A DNA stretch of 64,000 bases from Paraburkholderia franconis (GTDB taxonomy: Bacteria > Pseudomonadota > Gammaproteobacteria > Burkholderiales > Burkholderiaceae). Shown here piece after piece: positions 1 through 8,727 of this stretch. The notes below the pieces were generated by a model that ran no database searches, was not told the origin of the DNA, and was given only the letters and a program-made list of their open reading frames with translations. The first letter of the stretch is position 1; every line of letters starts with the position of its first letter. The position numbers and the translations under genes were made by a program. The DNA is taken from contig NZ_WHNP01000003.1 in assembly GCF_009362735.1 (NCBI RefSeq), positions 1 through 64,000 of the forward strand. Reading direction: 5' to 3'.

Positions 1-232
1 CGCAGTGACCGCCTGTCAGGCCGCACACCCCGCTGTCGCGCCACGCGTGGGACCAGTTATAAACCGATTGGCCGCTCACGCCGAGCTGCTCTGCGATGGC
101 CTTTGGCTTGATCTTGCGCCCAAGCATCAGCAGGCCCGCCGCTCGCGTGCGTATATCCCGATGCTTGTGATTGATCGACAGCTGTTGCAATGTAATTTTC
201 TCAGCTTCACTCAGCTCTACGACACACTTCAT
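1..232 (-). CDS. IS630-type transposase, N-terminal HTH part (runs off left edge)
   Basis: Reading the minus strand from an ATG at 232 gives 77 residues without a stop before the window ends. The peptide begins MKCVVELSEAEK and continues through a helix-turn-helix segment (residues about 25-60, containing RTRAAGLLMLGRKIKP and AEQLGVSGQSVYNW). This matches the N-terminal winged-helix/HTH domain of IS630-family transposases that is widespread in Burkholderiaceae. The catalytic DDE domain would lie to the left of base 1, so it cannot be judged whether the element is intact. The last visible residues (GLTGGHC) agree with the usual end of the HTH module. No terminal inverted repeat could be recognised between 233 and 368. 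Domain assignment is from family knowledge; truncation is only by the window edge. Confidence 0.72.
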   Translation of the reverse strand, partial: MKCVVELSEAEKITLQQLSINHKHRDIRTRAAGLLMLGRKIKPKAIAEQLGVSGQSVYNWSHAWRDSGVCGLTGGHC

Positions 233-368
233 TCACTATCCCGGCATCACGAAGGCGCCAGGATAGCGAAATTCAAATCAGTTGCCCAGGAACACTTAAT
301 TGTCTCTGTCTCTAAAATGTCGCTGCGCGATTTTCGCCGCTCAACCCTGAAATCTCAGTGGACACACG

Positions 369-929
369 ATGGAAAAGAATAAGGCTTGGTGTGGTCTGGT
401 ACTTAGGTGCACCGCGGCGATGGCGTTTTGGGGCGTATGCGGGTCGGCTTTGGCGGACGAGTTTGGCGTGCAGATCACGGGCGGCCTCGCCGATCATCAT
501 GTGCGCAAGCTCGATCTGGGCTTTGTCTGGGACCCGAATCTGACCTGGTGGGAAATCGGCGGCTGGCACTTTGCACTGATCGGCGAAGCGCACGCCGCGT
601 GGTGGCACACGGACGAAGGCAACGTCCACAACAACATCGGCGAATTCGGCGTCACGCCCATTGTGCGGTTCATCAAGGGCACGGGAGCGTTCCGGCCGTT
701 CGTCGAGGCGGGCGTCGGCGTGCGCGTGCTGACCAGTCCGCGAATCTCTTCGACCTTTACGTTGGGCTCCGCGTTCCAGTTTGCCGACATGGTGGGCGCG
801 GGCGCGCAATTCGGCTCGCATCAGCAGTATCAGCTCGGCTACCGTTTTCAGCATGTCTCGAACGGCGGTATCAAAGAGCCGAATCCTGGTATAAATTTCC
901 ACCAGGTTTACGTGCAGTACAACTTCTGA
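369..929 (+). CDS. pagL: PagL-type lipid A 3-O-deacylase
   Basis: This encodes a 186-residue outer-membrane beta-barrel enzyme that hydrolyses the ester-linked 3-O acyl chain of lipid A. The N-terminus has a signal peptide ending near residue 30 (AMAFWGVCGSALA before DEFGVQ). Near the C-terminus the motif FQHVSNGGI contains the His-x-Ser pair that forms the catalytic dyad in PagL, followed by the conserved Asn. The last residues (HQVYVQYNF) end in Phe, as expected for a barrel protein. Length fits the family (about 170-190). The ATG at 369 lacks a strong Shine-Dalgarno. It sits next to a transposase fragment, so acquisition by transfer is possible but not shown. Confidence 0.85.
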   Translation: MEKNKAWCGLVLRCTAAMAFWGVCGSALADEFGVQITGGLADHHVRKLDLGFVWDPNLTWWEIGGWHFALIGEAHAAWWHTDEGNVHNNIGEFGVTPIVRFIKGTGAFRPFVEAGVGVRVLTSPRISSTFTLGSAFQFADMVGAGAQFGSHQQYQLGYRFQHVSNGGIKEPNPGINFHQVYVQYNF

Positions 930-973
930 CGACGGCCGCCGTTGCAGGCACTGTCGTCCTGGGGGCGAATGCA

Positions 974-1357
974 ATGGCGGCAAAGGTGATCGAGGCGATT
1001 CGCGGGCTGGAGCGCGATCGCTTTCGCGCGATGGTCGAAGGCAACGGGCAGCAGCTCGACGCGCTGCTCTCCGACAACGTCATTTACGTCCATACGAACG
1101 GCAAGCGCGAGTCGAAGCAGCAGTTCATCGACGCAATCACGGCCGGGCGCCGCCGCTATCGGCAGATCGAGATCCAGTCGCAAGACGTGCTGCCCGTCGG
1201 CCGCGAGACGTGCGTGGTCACGGGACGCGCGCTGATCGAGATGGAGGCCAACAGCGGCGCGCTGCTCTTTCCGATCGCTTACACCGCGATTCAGGCGCAG
1301 GAGGACGGGAAGTGGCGGCTGATCGCCTGGCAAGCGACGCGTTGCGCGATCGAGTGA
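974..1357 (+). CDS. NTF2-like (DUF4440/SnoaL-type) small protein
   Basis: This is a 127-residue protein with the pattern of the NTF2-like superfamily: an N-terminal helix (VIEAIRGLERDRFRAMVEGN), then DALLSDNVIYVHTNG, which is the usual cone-forming motif of DUF4440 proteins, then strands ending with WRLIAWQATR. No enzymatic residues can be named with confidence; family members include ketosteroid-isomerase-like enzymes and many uncharacterised proteins. The ATG at 974 was chosen because it puts the first helix at the N-terminus. The frame stays open upstream, but there it overlaps pagL and encodes the wrong frame of that gene. It lies 44 bases behind pagL on the same strand and may be co-transcribed. 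Confidence 0.75.
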   Translation: MAAKVIEAIRGLERDRFRAMVEGNGQQLDALLSDNVIYVHTNGKRESKQQFIDAITAGRRRYRQIEIQSQDVLPVGRETCVVTGRALIEMEANSGALLFPIAYTAIQAQEDGKWRLIAWQATRCAIE

Positions 1358-1489
1358 CACGGATCGCGCGATCACTCTTTTCCTGACGGCGCCACCTCGT
1401 GAGTGGGCCGTGCGCGCCGCGGTGATCCGAACCGTCGGCGCTGGCGTTTTCTGCGTTCCTGCTCGTGTGCGTCTATGCCTGTCCGGTTG

Positions 1490-3148
1490 CTACGCCGCAA
1501 CTCGGCGGTCCACCGTTGGCCAGCCCGAGCGATTGACGCCGCTGACTACGGCATCGACGACGGCCGTCATTTCGTCTTCCGCGACGCCTACGCCGTGCCG
1601 CATCGGCTGCTCGCCGACACGGCAGCCGACGAACACGGCCGTGCGTCCGTCCGTCGTGCGCACGGTCTCGAAGGACGTGATTTCGACAGGCTGTGTCGCC
1701 GCCGCCGACATTTCCTGCGCGACAGCCTTTGCATGCGCCTCGTGATCGTCGGCGCGGGCCGCCGCCGTCGCGGGCACGCCGATCTCGCGCTTGTTCCAAC
1801 GGACCGTCGATCCGTTCACGCGCTGCGCCGGCCCTTCCGTCTCGAAGTATTCGCGCGCGAAGAGCGCGCAGATCGCGTCGCCCGTCACTTCTTCGCCCGA
1901 CTGGTCGGCGACCGTCTGCACGGCATGGCTGAATTCGATCTGCACGCGGCGCGGCGGCGCGAAGCCCATGCCGCGCTCGAGCAGATACGTCGAGCCGCCC
2001 TTGCCGGACTGGCTGTTCACGCGAATCACCGCGTCGTAGCTGCGGCCGACGTCGGCGGGATCGACGGGCAGATACGGCACTTCCCATACGGCGCCCGTTT
2101 TCTGCTGCGCGAAACCCTTGCGGATCGCGTCCTGGTGCGAGCCGGAAAACGCCGTGTAGACGAGATCGCCCGCATACGGATGGCGCGGATGCACGGGAAT
2201 CTGGTTGCAGCGCTCGACGACGCGCCGCACTCCGTCGATATCCGAGAAATCGAGCCCCGGATCGACGCCTTGCGTGTACAGGTTCATCGCGAGCGTCACG
2301 ATGTCGACGTTGCCGGTGCGCTCGCCGTTGCCGAACAGGCATCCTTCGACGCGGTCCGCGCCTGCCATTAACGCGAGCTCGGCCGCCGCGACTGCCGTGC
2401 CGCGATCGTTATGCGGATGCACCGACAATACGATGCTGTCGCGGTAGCCGAGATTGCGGTCCATCCACTCGATCTGATCGGCGAAGACGTTCGGCGTCGC
2501 GGCTTCGACGGTGGCGGGCAGATTCACGATCATCTTGTGATCGCGCGTCGGGCGCCACGTCTGCGCGACGGCGTCGCAGACTTCGCGCGCGAACGGCAGC
2601 TCGCTCATGCTGAACGTCTCCGGCGAGTACTGATAGGTCCAGTGCGTCTGCGGACGGGCATCGGCGTGCTCGCGGATCATGCGCGTGCCCTCGACGGCAA
2701 GCGCCTTGACCTCTTCCTTCGACTGGTCGAACACGATCTTGCGAAACGACGGGCAGATCGCGTTGTACAGGTGGACGATCGCGCGCGGCACGCCTTCGAG
2801 CGCCTCGAACGTACGCGCGATCAGCTCTTCACGCGATTGCACGAGCACTTCGATCGTCACGTCGTCGGGAATGCGCTTCTCGTCGATCAGCTTGCGCACG
2901 AAGTCGAAGTCAGTTTGCGACGCGGACGGAAAGCCCACTTCGATCTCCTTGAAGCCGATCTGGACGAGCATCTCGAAGAACTCGGTCTTTTGCTCGATGC
3001 TCATCGGCTCGATCAGCGACTGGTTGCCGTCGCGCAGATCGGTGCTCATCCAGATGGGCGCGCGCTCGATCGTGCGGCTGGGCCATTTGCGTCCGGTCAG
3101 ACGGACGGTGGGGAAGGGACGGTACTTCTCGGCAGGGTTGCGCAACAT
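1490..3148 (-). CDS. leuA: 2-isopropylmalate synthase (LeuA2 type)
   Basis: This 552-residue enzyme condenses acetyl-CoA and 2-ketoisovalerate in the first committed step of leucine synthesis. The catalytic TIM barrel is recognisable from STDLRDGNQ (residues 35-43, with the R-D-G-N-Q metal and substrate motif) to the divalent-metal pair H244-P-H246-N, followed by [10 protein letters not shown]. The C-terminal LeuA regulatory (dimerisation and leucine-binding) domain spans roughly residues 420-552. The length fits the longer, type 2 LeuA form common in Burkholderia. ATG at 3148 is preceded by GAGG eight bases upstream. A short ORF (3170-3334) ends 21 bases before the start, so translational coupling or attenuation is conceivable. 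Confidence 0.95.
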   Translation of the reverse strand: MLRNPAEKYRPFPTVRLTGRKWPSRTIERAPIWMSTDLRDGNQSLIEPMSIEQKTEFFEMLVQIGFKEIEVGFPSASQTDFDFVRKLIDEKRIPDDVTIEVLVQSREELIARTFEALEGVPRAIVHLYNAICPSFRKIVFDQSKEEVKALAVEGTRMIREHADARPQTHWTYQYSPETFSMSELPFAREVCDAVAQTWRPTRDHKMIVNLPATVEAATPNVFADQIEWMDRNLGYRDSIVLSVHPHNDRGTAVAAAELALMAGADRVEGCLFGNGERTGNVDIVTLAMNLYTQGVDPGLDFSDIDGVRRVVERCNQIPVHPRHPYAGDLVYTAFSGSHQDAIRKGFAQQKTGAVWEVPYLPVDPADVGRSYDAVIRVNSQSGKGGSTYLLERGMGFAPPRRVQIEFSHAVQTVADQSGEEVTGDAICALFAREYFETEGPAQRVNGSTVRWNKREIGVPATAAARADDHEAHAKAVAQEMSAAATQPVEITSFETVRTTDGRTAVFVGCRVGEQPMRHGVGVAEDEMTAVVDAVVSGVNRSGWPTVDRRVAA

Positions 3149-3169
3149 GGTGAGCCTCGTTCGTTTCGT

Positions 3170-3334
3170 TTAGTCGTGTGCTGGGTGATGTGGCGTCGAG
3201 CGGCTGGCGGGGTGCCACGGATGCACGTCCCGCAAGCCGGGCGCTAGCGGGAGCAACGAACGGGCGCGGACGAAGAACGCCATCGGGACGACGACGAAGG
3301 CAACGATCGGTACTGAAGCCCATGCAACGTGCAT
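3170..3334 (-). CDS. short hydrophobic peptide ORF in front of leuA
   Basis: An ATG at 3334, five bases after GAGGG, opens a 54-residue frame ending TAA at 3170, just ahead of leuA. The N-terminal part (VPIVAFVVVPMAFFV) looks like a single membrane-spanning helix, followed by RAR and a Pro/His-rich tail. It has no run of leucine codons, so it does not resemble a classical leucine attenuation leader, although LL and L residues occur at 27-30. It is too short to judge by codon use alone. It may be a genuine small membrane protein co-transcribed with leuA or a chance frame. Confidence 0.4.
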   Translation of the reverse strand: MHVAWASVPIVAFVVVPMAFFVRARSLLPLAPGLRDVHPWHPASRSTPHHPAHD

Positions 3335-3681
3335 TTGACCCTCGCGATTCGTCCGAGTGGTAAACGGACGAATACAGACGACTACAGGTTTTGAAGGAAC
3401 TACGGACTGGGGTGAAACAGGAACTACGGGAACTGCTTGGGAGGACCGCGCGAGCCGCTATGGCGACTGCGTGCGGCGCTACGCCTGGCTTACGCTAGAC
3501 TTAGCGATAGGGGCCGCGCTAGGCGGCCGAGGGTAATTCGGAGGGTGTTCGGGTGAGAACGCATTTTTTAAGGGTAAGCGAGGCCGCGCGTGGCTGTCAA
3601 CACGCCCTGGTCACTTGATGCTCTTCTGACTGCGCTCGCCGCGGCGGTTCACAACGTGCGTGAAGCCGCTGCATGCCTTGA
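3335..3681. other. intergenic region between ybiB and the leuA unit
   Basis: No convincing gene is seen in these 347 bases. The decamer GGAACTACGG occurs twice (3393-3402 and 3419-3428), 26 bases apart. The leuA promoter should lie here on the minus strand, but no clear -35/-10 pair was recognised. The plus-strand frame starting at 3590 is antisense to ybiB and was rejected. Confidence 0.5.
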
Positions 3682-4653
3682 TCAGGCGGCCTTTCTGGCG
3701 ATGTCGACGATCAGTTCGACCTGGCGCGTGATCGCGGCCGGCACAGGCGCTTCGCCACGCAGAACGGACTCGATCCAGGCCGCCGTCGTGGGCGCATCTC
3801 GGCCCTCGGGCAGTTCGACTTCGGGCGCATCCGGCGAGGAGCGCTCGGCGGCGACGCGCGTTTCGCAGATGCCGTCGTGCAGCCAGTCGATCTGCACCTG
3901 GCGGCGCGTATCGGCAACCGCTTCGCCTTCCGTGCCGCGCGCGAGCAATGCGCCGCCAACGGCCGCGTCGGGATGCGAGACGAACAGCTGCGTCAGGCTT
4001 TCGCGGTACGGCGGGTGCGTGTAGTTCACGAGCCGCAGACCGGCGGGCGCGAACGGCTGGAGGATCTTGACGAGCGTATGCGTCGAGTTGCGCACACCCA
4101 TCCGCCGACGCAGCGACAGCAGCCGCGCGAGCTTCGGCGCGAGCGTTTCGATCGGTGCGAATGCGATGCGCCGGTTCGCAAGACCCGCTTCGATATCGGC
4201 GTGCGTTTGCGCCGGCGCGACGTTCAGATGGGCGAAGATTTCCGCGCTTGTCACGCGGCCAGGGTCTTCCGTCACGCCGTGAACCAGCACGGGCACGCCC
4301 TCACGCGCGAGCAGCAACGCGAGCAGCGGCACGAGGTTCGGCTGCTTGCGCGCGCCGTTGTAGCTCGGAATCGACACGGCCTGATGCGCGTCGTGCGTCA
4401 CGTTGACGGGCGGGAACGACGCATGGGCCGCCGCCAGCATAGCGGCCAGTTCATCGGCGGATTCTCCTTTCACGCGATACGCGAGCAGAATCGCGCCCAG
4501 TTCCAGGTCGGACACGCGTCCGTCGAGCATCGCGGCGTAGAGCGCATGCGTGTCGTCGGGCGTGAGCGCGCGCGCGCCATTGGGGCCGCGCCCGATTTCC
4601 TTGATGAATCGGGCGCAGGGGAAAGGGGCGGCAGTGTCGGTGAAATCGGTCAT
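3682..4653 (-). CDS. ybiB: DNA-binding protein YbiB (TrpD2 family)
   Basis: This encodes 323 residues with the fold of anthranilate phosphoribosyltransferase (glycosyltransferase family 3): a helical N-domain (FIKEIGRGPNGARALTPDDTHALYAAMLDG) followed by the nucleoside-phosphorylase-like domain (SYNGARKQPNLVPLLALLL, then GVTEDPGRVTSAEIF). In characterised YbiB the enzymatic site is lost and the dimer binds nucleic acid non-specifically; the E. coli gene is SOS-linked. The start at ATG 4653 (MTDFTDTAAPF) was chosen because the frame upstream gives no homologous residues. It is divergent from the FAH/maiA pair, with 293 bases between them holding both promoters. Confidence 0.88.
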   Translation of the reverse strand: MTDFTDTAAPFPCARFIKEIGRGPNGARALTPDDTHALYAAMLDGRVSDLELGAILLAYRVKGESADELAAMLAAAHASFPPVNVTHDAHQAVSIPSYNGARKQPNLVPLLALLLAREGVPVLVHGVTEDPGRVTSAEIFAHLNVAPAQTHADIEAGLANRRIAFAPIETLAPKLARLLSLRRRMGVRNSTHTLVKILQPFAPAGLRLVNYTHPPYRESLTQLFVSHPDAAVGGALLARGTEGEAVADTRRQVQIDWLHDGICETRVAAERSSPDAPEVELPEGRDAPTTAAWIESVLRGEAPVPAAITRQVELIVDIARKAA

Positions 4654-4946
4654 CGGGCAAATCGGTCTCGTGGGGACAGCGGGCAACGAGGCTATGCACT
4701 GGCTCGTGAGCGAGCGGGGCGCGGATCGCGTGGCGTCGTCGGCCGTTTGGTCTTGATTCCGTCCAGTATCGCACGCTGCGCGTGCCTCCAGAATTCGAGC
4801 AAATCGCCGGCCTGCATCGAACGTTAAAGCATGGCCGCGAGGCTCGCCACCTGGCCGTTCGGCCAGGCCACGCGCGTGACAGCGTCGCGTTACACTCAAT
4901 GTTTCGCCGCGTCGGGCGGCTCAATCAATAGAAGACGGAGAAGGGA

Positions 4947-5645
4947 ATGGGTTACGTGTTTGCGCCAGCGCCGGTGACGGCAGTGCCGGTCGTCGGATCG
5001 GACGATCAATTCGCGGTGCGCCGCATTTACTGTGTCGGCCGGAACTACGAGGCGCACGCGCGCGAAATGGGCCACGATCCCGATCGCGAGCCGCCGTTCT
5101 TCTTCGCGAAGCCCGCCGACGCCGTGCTGTACGTGGCGCCGGGCGCGACGGGCGAATTCACTTATCCGGCGCAGTCGAAGAACGTGCACTACGAGATGGA
5201 ACTCGTCGCGGCAATCGGCAAGGCCGGCAAGAACATTTCCGCCGACAACGCGCTCGACCACGTCTACGGCTACGCGCTCGGCCTCGACATGACGCGCCGC
5301 GACCTGCAGGCCGAGGCGAAAAAGCTGGGCCGTCCGTGGGACACGGCAAAGGGCTTCGACCAGTCGGCGCCGCTCGGCCCGATTCATCCCGTGTCGAAAG
5401 TCGGGCACGTCGGCAAGGGCGCGATCTGGCTCACCGTCAACGGCGAGGAGAAGCAGCGTTCAGATGTGTCGCAACTGATCTGGTCGGTGGCGGAGACGAT
5501 TGCTTATCTGTCGACTTTCTTCGAACTTCAACCGGGCGACCTGATTTTCACGGGCACGCCGGAAGGCGTCGGCGCGATTGTGCAAGGCGATCTGATGAAA
5601 GGAGGCGTGGACGGGCTGGGCGAGTTCAGCGTGCGCGTCGTTTGA
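4947..5645 (+). CDS. fumarylacetoacetate hydrolase-family protein
   Basis: This 232-residue protein of the FAH superfamily hydrolyses a C-C bond in a beta-diketo acid. Visible family landmarks are [21 protein letters not shown], the metal-binding [13 protein letters not shown] region, and the C-terminal [14 protein letters not shown]. The short single-domain form matches fumarylpyruvate and fumarylacetoacetate hydrolases of gentisate and homogentisate routes rather than the 420-residue eukaryotic-type enzyme. A GGAGAAGG ribosome site precedes ATG 4947. The downstream maiA-type isomerase, 33 bases away, supplies the cis-trans isomerisation step, so the pair probably finishes aromatic ring degradation. 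Whether the substrate is fumarylpyruvate or fumarylacetoacetate cannot be told from sequence. Confidence 0.9.
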   Translation: MGYVFAPAPVTAVPVVGSDDQFAVRRIYCVGRNYEAHAREMGHDPDREPPFFFAKPADAVLYVAPGATGEFTYPAQSKNVHYEMELVAAIGKAGKNISADNALDHVYGYALGLDMTRRDLQAEAKKLGRPWDTAKGFDQSAPLGPIHPVSKVGHVGKGAIWLTVNGEEKQRSDVSQLIWSVAETIAYLSTFFELQPGDLIFTGTPEGVGAIVQGDLMKGGVDGLGEFSVRVV

Positions 5646-5678
5646 TGATGTAGAAGTGAGGTTGGGGAGGACAACACG

Positions 5679-6323
5679 ATGAAGCTGTACAGCTACTTTC
5701 GCAGTTCCGCGTCGTATCGCGTGCGCATCGCGCTGAACCTGAAGAACCTGCCGTACGAGTACTTGCCGGTGCACATGCTGCGTGATGGCGGTGAGCAGTT
5801 CAAGCCCGAGTATCGCAAGCTCAATCACGATGCCGTCGTGCCCACGCTGGTGGACGACGGCACCGTGCTGACGCAGTCGATCGCGATCGTCGAGTATCTG
5901 GAGGAGACGCATCCCGAACCGGCGCTGCTGCCGTCGAATCCCGCCGACCGCGCGTACGTCCGCTCGATCGCGCTGCAACTCGCATGCGAGATTCATCCAT
6001 TGAACAATCTGCGCGTGCTGAAGTATCTGAAGCGCACCGTCGGTGTGAACGACGAGGTGAAGGACGCGTGGTATCGCCACTGGATCAGTTCGGGCTTTGC
6101 GGCGCTCGAAGAATATCTGGTCGCGGATGGGCGCGGGGGCAAGCTGTGTTTCGGCGATATGCCGACTTTGGCGGATATCTGTCTCGTGCCGCAAGTGTTC
6201 AACGCGACGCGCTTCAATGTCGATATGAGTCCGTATCCGACCATCCGGCGCATCTGCGACTACGCGAACACGCTCGACGCGTTCGCGCGCGCGGAGCCTG
6301 GCGTGCAGCCCGACGCCGAGTGA
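5679..6323 (+). CDS. maiA: maleylacetoacetate (or maleylpyruvate) isomerase, zeta-class GST
   Basis: This is a 214-residue glutathione-dependent isomerase converting maleyl- to fumaryl- ring-fission products. The thioredoxin-like N-domain carries the zeta-class active-site motif SSASYRVR (residues 9-16, equivalent to SSCSWRVR), followed by VVPTLVDDG and the Gln-Ser GSH-contact TQSIAIVEYLEE. The C-terminal helical domain contains the conserved EIHPLNNLRVLKYL segment. A strong GGGAGG site lies upstream of ATG 5679. It is co-directional with the FAH-family gene in front and followed by a strong terminator, so the two genes form a transcription unit. Confidence 0.93.
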   Translation: MKLYSYFRSSASYRVRIALNLKNLPYEYLPVHMLRDGGEQFKPEYRKLNHDAVVPTLVDDGTVLTQSIAIVEYLEETHPEPALLPSNPADRAYVRSIALQLACEIHPLNNLRVLKYLKRTVGVNDEVKDAWYRHWISSGFAALEEYLVADGRGGKLCFGDMPTLADICLVPQVFNATRFNVDMSPYPTIRRICDYANTLDAFARAEPGVQPDAE

Positions 6324-6380
6324 AGTCGTGGCGTTCGAGCAGCCCGCTATCGCGATGCACGAACGGTGACGGCAACGAAA

Positions 6381-6412
6381 AAAGGGCGTCATGCAAACAC
6401 ATGACGCCCTTT
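6381..6412. terminator. bidirectional rho-independent terminator
   Basis: Two 13-base arms, AAAGGGCGTCATG and CATGACGCCCTTT, pair perfectly around a 6-base loop between the convergent maiA and ftsY genes. The arms start and end with A and T runs, so it can serve both strands. Confidence 0.9.
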
Positions 6413-6449
6413 GTACCTGGTGCCTGGCCAGCCTTAGCGGCCCGACGAA

Positions 6450-7649
6450 TCAGCCCAGCAACGCATCCGAGAATTCTTCGGCGCTGAACGGCTGCAAATC
6501 CTCGACCTTTTCGCCGACGCCGATGAAATACACGGGCACCGGGCGCTGCCGCGCGATCGCCGCGAGAATGCCGCCCTTCGCCGTGCCGTCCAGCTTCGTC
6601 ACGATCAGGCCGGTGAGGTTCAGCGCATCGTCGAATGCCTTGACTTGCGCGAGCGCGTTCTGACCCGTGTTCGCGTCGATGACGAGCAGCACTTCGTGCG
6701 GCGCGCCGTCCATTGCCTTGCCGATCACACGCTTCACCTTGCGCAGCTCTTCCATCAGATGAAGCTGCGTCGGCAGGCGTCCCGCCGTGTCCGCCATCAC
6801 CACGTTGATCTTGCGAGCGCGCGCCGCTCCGACTGCGTCAAAAATCACGGCAGCGGGGTCGCCACTTTCCTGCTGCACGACCGTCACGTTGTTGCGCTCG
6901 CCCCAGATCGCGAGCTGTTCGCGCGCGGCGGCGCGGAACGTGTCGCCCGCGGCGAGCAGCACCGACTGGTTGAAGTTCTGCATGTGCTTTGCCAGCTTGC
7001 CGATGCTCGTCGTCTTGCCGGCGCCGTTCACGCCCGCGATCATCATCACGGTTGGCTGGTAGTGGCCGAGCGTCAGCGACTTCTCCAGTGGCTTCAGCAG
7101 GTCGACGAGCAGCGCGCGCAGCGCGCCCTTGACCTGCTGCGGATCGGTAAGGCGCTCGGTGCGCACTTTTTCGTGCAGCGCTTCGAGCAGATACTCCGTC
7201 GCGTCGACACCCGCGTCGGACATCAGCAGCGCCGTCTCCAGCTCTTCGTACAGTTCTTCGTCGATCTTCGTGCCGACGAAAATGCCCGTAATGCTCGAAC
7301 TGGTCTTCGACAGGCCGCTCCGCAGACGCGTGAGCCACGTGCGCTTCGCTGCTGCCTCGGGTTGCGGCGGCGGGATGATTTCGACTTCCTCGTCCGCGTC
7401 TTCGAAGTCGGCGGCGCTGGGCACATAGTCGGGGTCGAATTCGGGCGCGTCGACTGAGTCGGGCACCGGCTGCGCGTCGCGCGCAGGCTTCGACGAAGCG
7501 CCGGGAGTACCGGAAGCGGCGGGCGCTTCGGGTGCTTCGGGCGCGGCCGCGTCCTGCGTATCGACGTCGCCGCCTGAATCGGTCTGCGACGCCTCAGGCG
7601 TGCCGTCGGGCGTCTTCGAACCCTTGAATCGTTTGAAAAAGCTGAACAT
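6450..7649 (-). CDS. ftsY: signal recognition particle receptor FtsY
   Basis: This 399-residue GTPase docks SRP-ribosome complexes at the membrane for co-translational insertion. Residues 1-100 form the variable acidic, Ala/Pro/Glu-rich A domain starting MFSFFKRFKG. The four-helix N domain (about 105-190) is followed by the NG GTPase domain with P-loop G206-VNGAGKT, the DTFRAAAREQL insertion box, DTAGRLPTQ, and TKLDGTAKGG. The C-terminus (FSAEEFSDALLG) is typical. ATG 7649 was chosen as the first residue of the conserved Phe/Lys-rich start; the longer frame upstream has no family resemblance. It is divergent from rsmD-coaD, an arrangement common in beta-proteobacteria. Confidence 0.96.
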   Translation of the reverse strand: MFSFFKRFKGSKTPDGTPEASQTDSGGDVDTQDAAAPEAPEAPAASGTPGASSKPARDAQPVPDSVDAPEFDPDYVPSAADFEDADEEVEIIPPPQPEAAAKRTWLTRLRSGLSKTSSSITGIFVGTKIDEELYEELETALLMSDAGVDATEYLLEALHEKVRTERLTDPQQVKGALRALLVDLLKPLEKSLTLGHYQPTVMMIAGVNGAGKTTSIGKLAKHMQNFNQSVLLAAGDTFRAAAREQLAIWGERNNVTVVQQESGDPAAVIFDAVGAARARKINVVMADTAGRLPTQLHLMEELRKVKRVIGKAMDGAPHEVLLVIDANTGQNALAQVKAFDDALNLTGLIVTKLDGTAKGGILAAIARQRPVPVYFIGVGEKVEDLQPFSAEEFSDALLG

Positions 7650-7999
7650 GGTCTGAGCTGCGTGAGAATGCGCTGGATTCCCGCTATTTACCGGATGGCG
7701 CGTGGCGACGAACGTCGACGCGTCGGTTCTGGCGGCGGGGCATGGCAGTGCGGGATGCGAGGCGCTGGAAGCCCGACATTTTATCAGGCGCGTCCGGCGC
7801 CGTCGTGATGGCGCGTCATTGGGCACCGCGACGGGCGTCATCGCGCACCGCCCCCGTGAACTTCGGCGAAGGCCGCCGCGCGCGTGTGGTAACGTGGGCG
7901 CTCCGGCCCGCCCGTGGACGAAACCTGCGCGATCGACATATCTTGACGCGTATCGACCGCATCCGCGACAGGCAGGCGCACGCTCAATAAACGAACCGC
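7650..7999. other. divergent intergenic region ftsY / rsmD
   Basis: These 350 bases between divergent start codons contain no supported gene in any frame. The high GC content makes spurious open frames common here. Promoters for ftsY (minus) and rsmD (plus) are expected but no consensus hexamers were distinct enough to call. Confidence 0.5.
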
Positions 8000-8614
8000 A
8001 TGTCCCGTACTTCCCCTGCACGCGCAAGAAACGCGCCGTCCGGCAGTGGCCAGGCGCGCACCATTCGCATCATCGGCGGCGACTGGAAACGCACACCGCT
8101 GCCCGTGATCGACATCGACGGGCTGCGTCCGACACCCGACCGCGTCCGCGAAACGCTGTTCAACTGGCTCGGCCAGCGGCTCGACGGCCAACGCTGTCTG
8201 GACCTTTTCGCCGGCAGCGGCGCGCTTGGCTTCGAGGCGGCATCGCGCGGCGCCGCACGTGTGCTGATGGTGGAGCGCAACGCGCGCGCGGCGGCGCAGT
8301 TGCGCGCCAATCAGGCCAGGCTGTCGGCGAGCGCGATCGAAATCGCCGAGGCCGATGCGTTGCGTCTCGCCGCAAGCCTCGCGCCCGGCTCCTTCGACGT
8401 CGTCTTTCTCGATCCGCCATTCGGCGAGGATCTGCTCGGCCGCGCCCTCGAGGTCGCCGCACCGCTGGTAAGCGCGGATGGCTTTCTTTATGTCGAATCC
8501 GGAGAATCGCTCGACGCGGCCGGAAGCGCGGCGCTCGAAGGCTGGTCGGTGATCCGCGAGGGCAAGGCGGGCGCCGTCCGCTATCATTTGCTGCAACGCG
8601 AAAATGAGGAATAA
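8000..8614 (+). CDS. rsmD: 16S rRNA (guanine966-N2)-methyltransferase RsmD
   Basis: This 204-residue SAM-dependent enzyme methylates G966 of 16S rRNA in the small subunit. Landmarks are the N-terminal IRIIGGDWKRTPLPV, the LRPTPDRVRETLFNWL substrate loop, the SAM-binding motif CLDLFAGSGALGFEA and the catalytic motif FLDPPF (the D/N-PPY/F type of N2-guanine methylases). Length matches the family. A poorly conserved Ser/Arg-rich stretch of about 20 residues precedes the core. It is the first gene of the rsmD-coaD pair, an order widespread in bacteria. Confidence 0.94.
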   Translation: MSRTSPARARNAPSGSGQARTIRIIGGDWKRTPLPVIDIDGLRPTPDRVRETLFNWLGQRLDGQRCLDLFAGSGALGFEAASRGAARVLMVERNARAAAQLRANQARLSASAIEIAEADALRLAASLAPGSFDVVFLDPPFGEDLLGRALEVAAPLVSADGFLYVESGESLDAAGSAALEGWSVIREGKAGAVRYHLLQRENEE

Positions 8615-8615
8615 T

Positions 8616-8658
8616 GCGCGTTCATAACAAGCGCCGGGCGGCTTGCCGCTGAACGCGC
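8616..8658 (+). other. inverted repeat between rsmD and coaD
   Basis: GCGCGTTCA (8616-8624) and TGAACGCGC (8650-8658) pair perfectly, enclosing 25 bases, directly after the rsmD stop. No T-run follows, so it is more likely an mRNA-stability or processing hairpin than a terminator. Confidence 0.4.
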
Positions 8659-8727
8659 GGTGTCGTTGCCGGACGGGTCCTGCGGGGCGTTCCGGCACGC
8701 TTCTAGTCTGTAGAGAGGAGAAATCCC

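Noticed and set aside
3590..4024. Plus-strand frame overlapping the end of ybiB
   Set aside because: It is antisense to the conserved C-terminal region of YbiB and has no recognisable domain or ribosome site.
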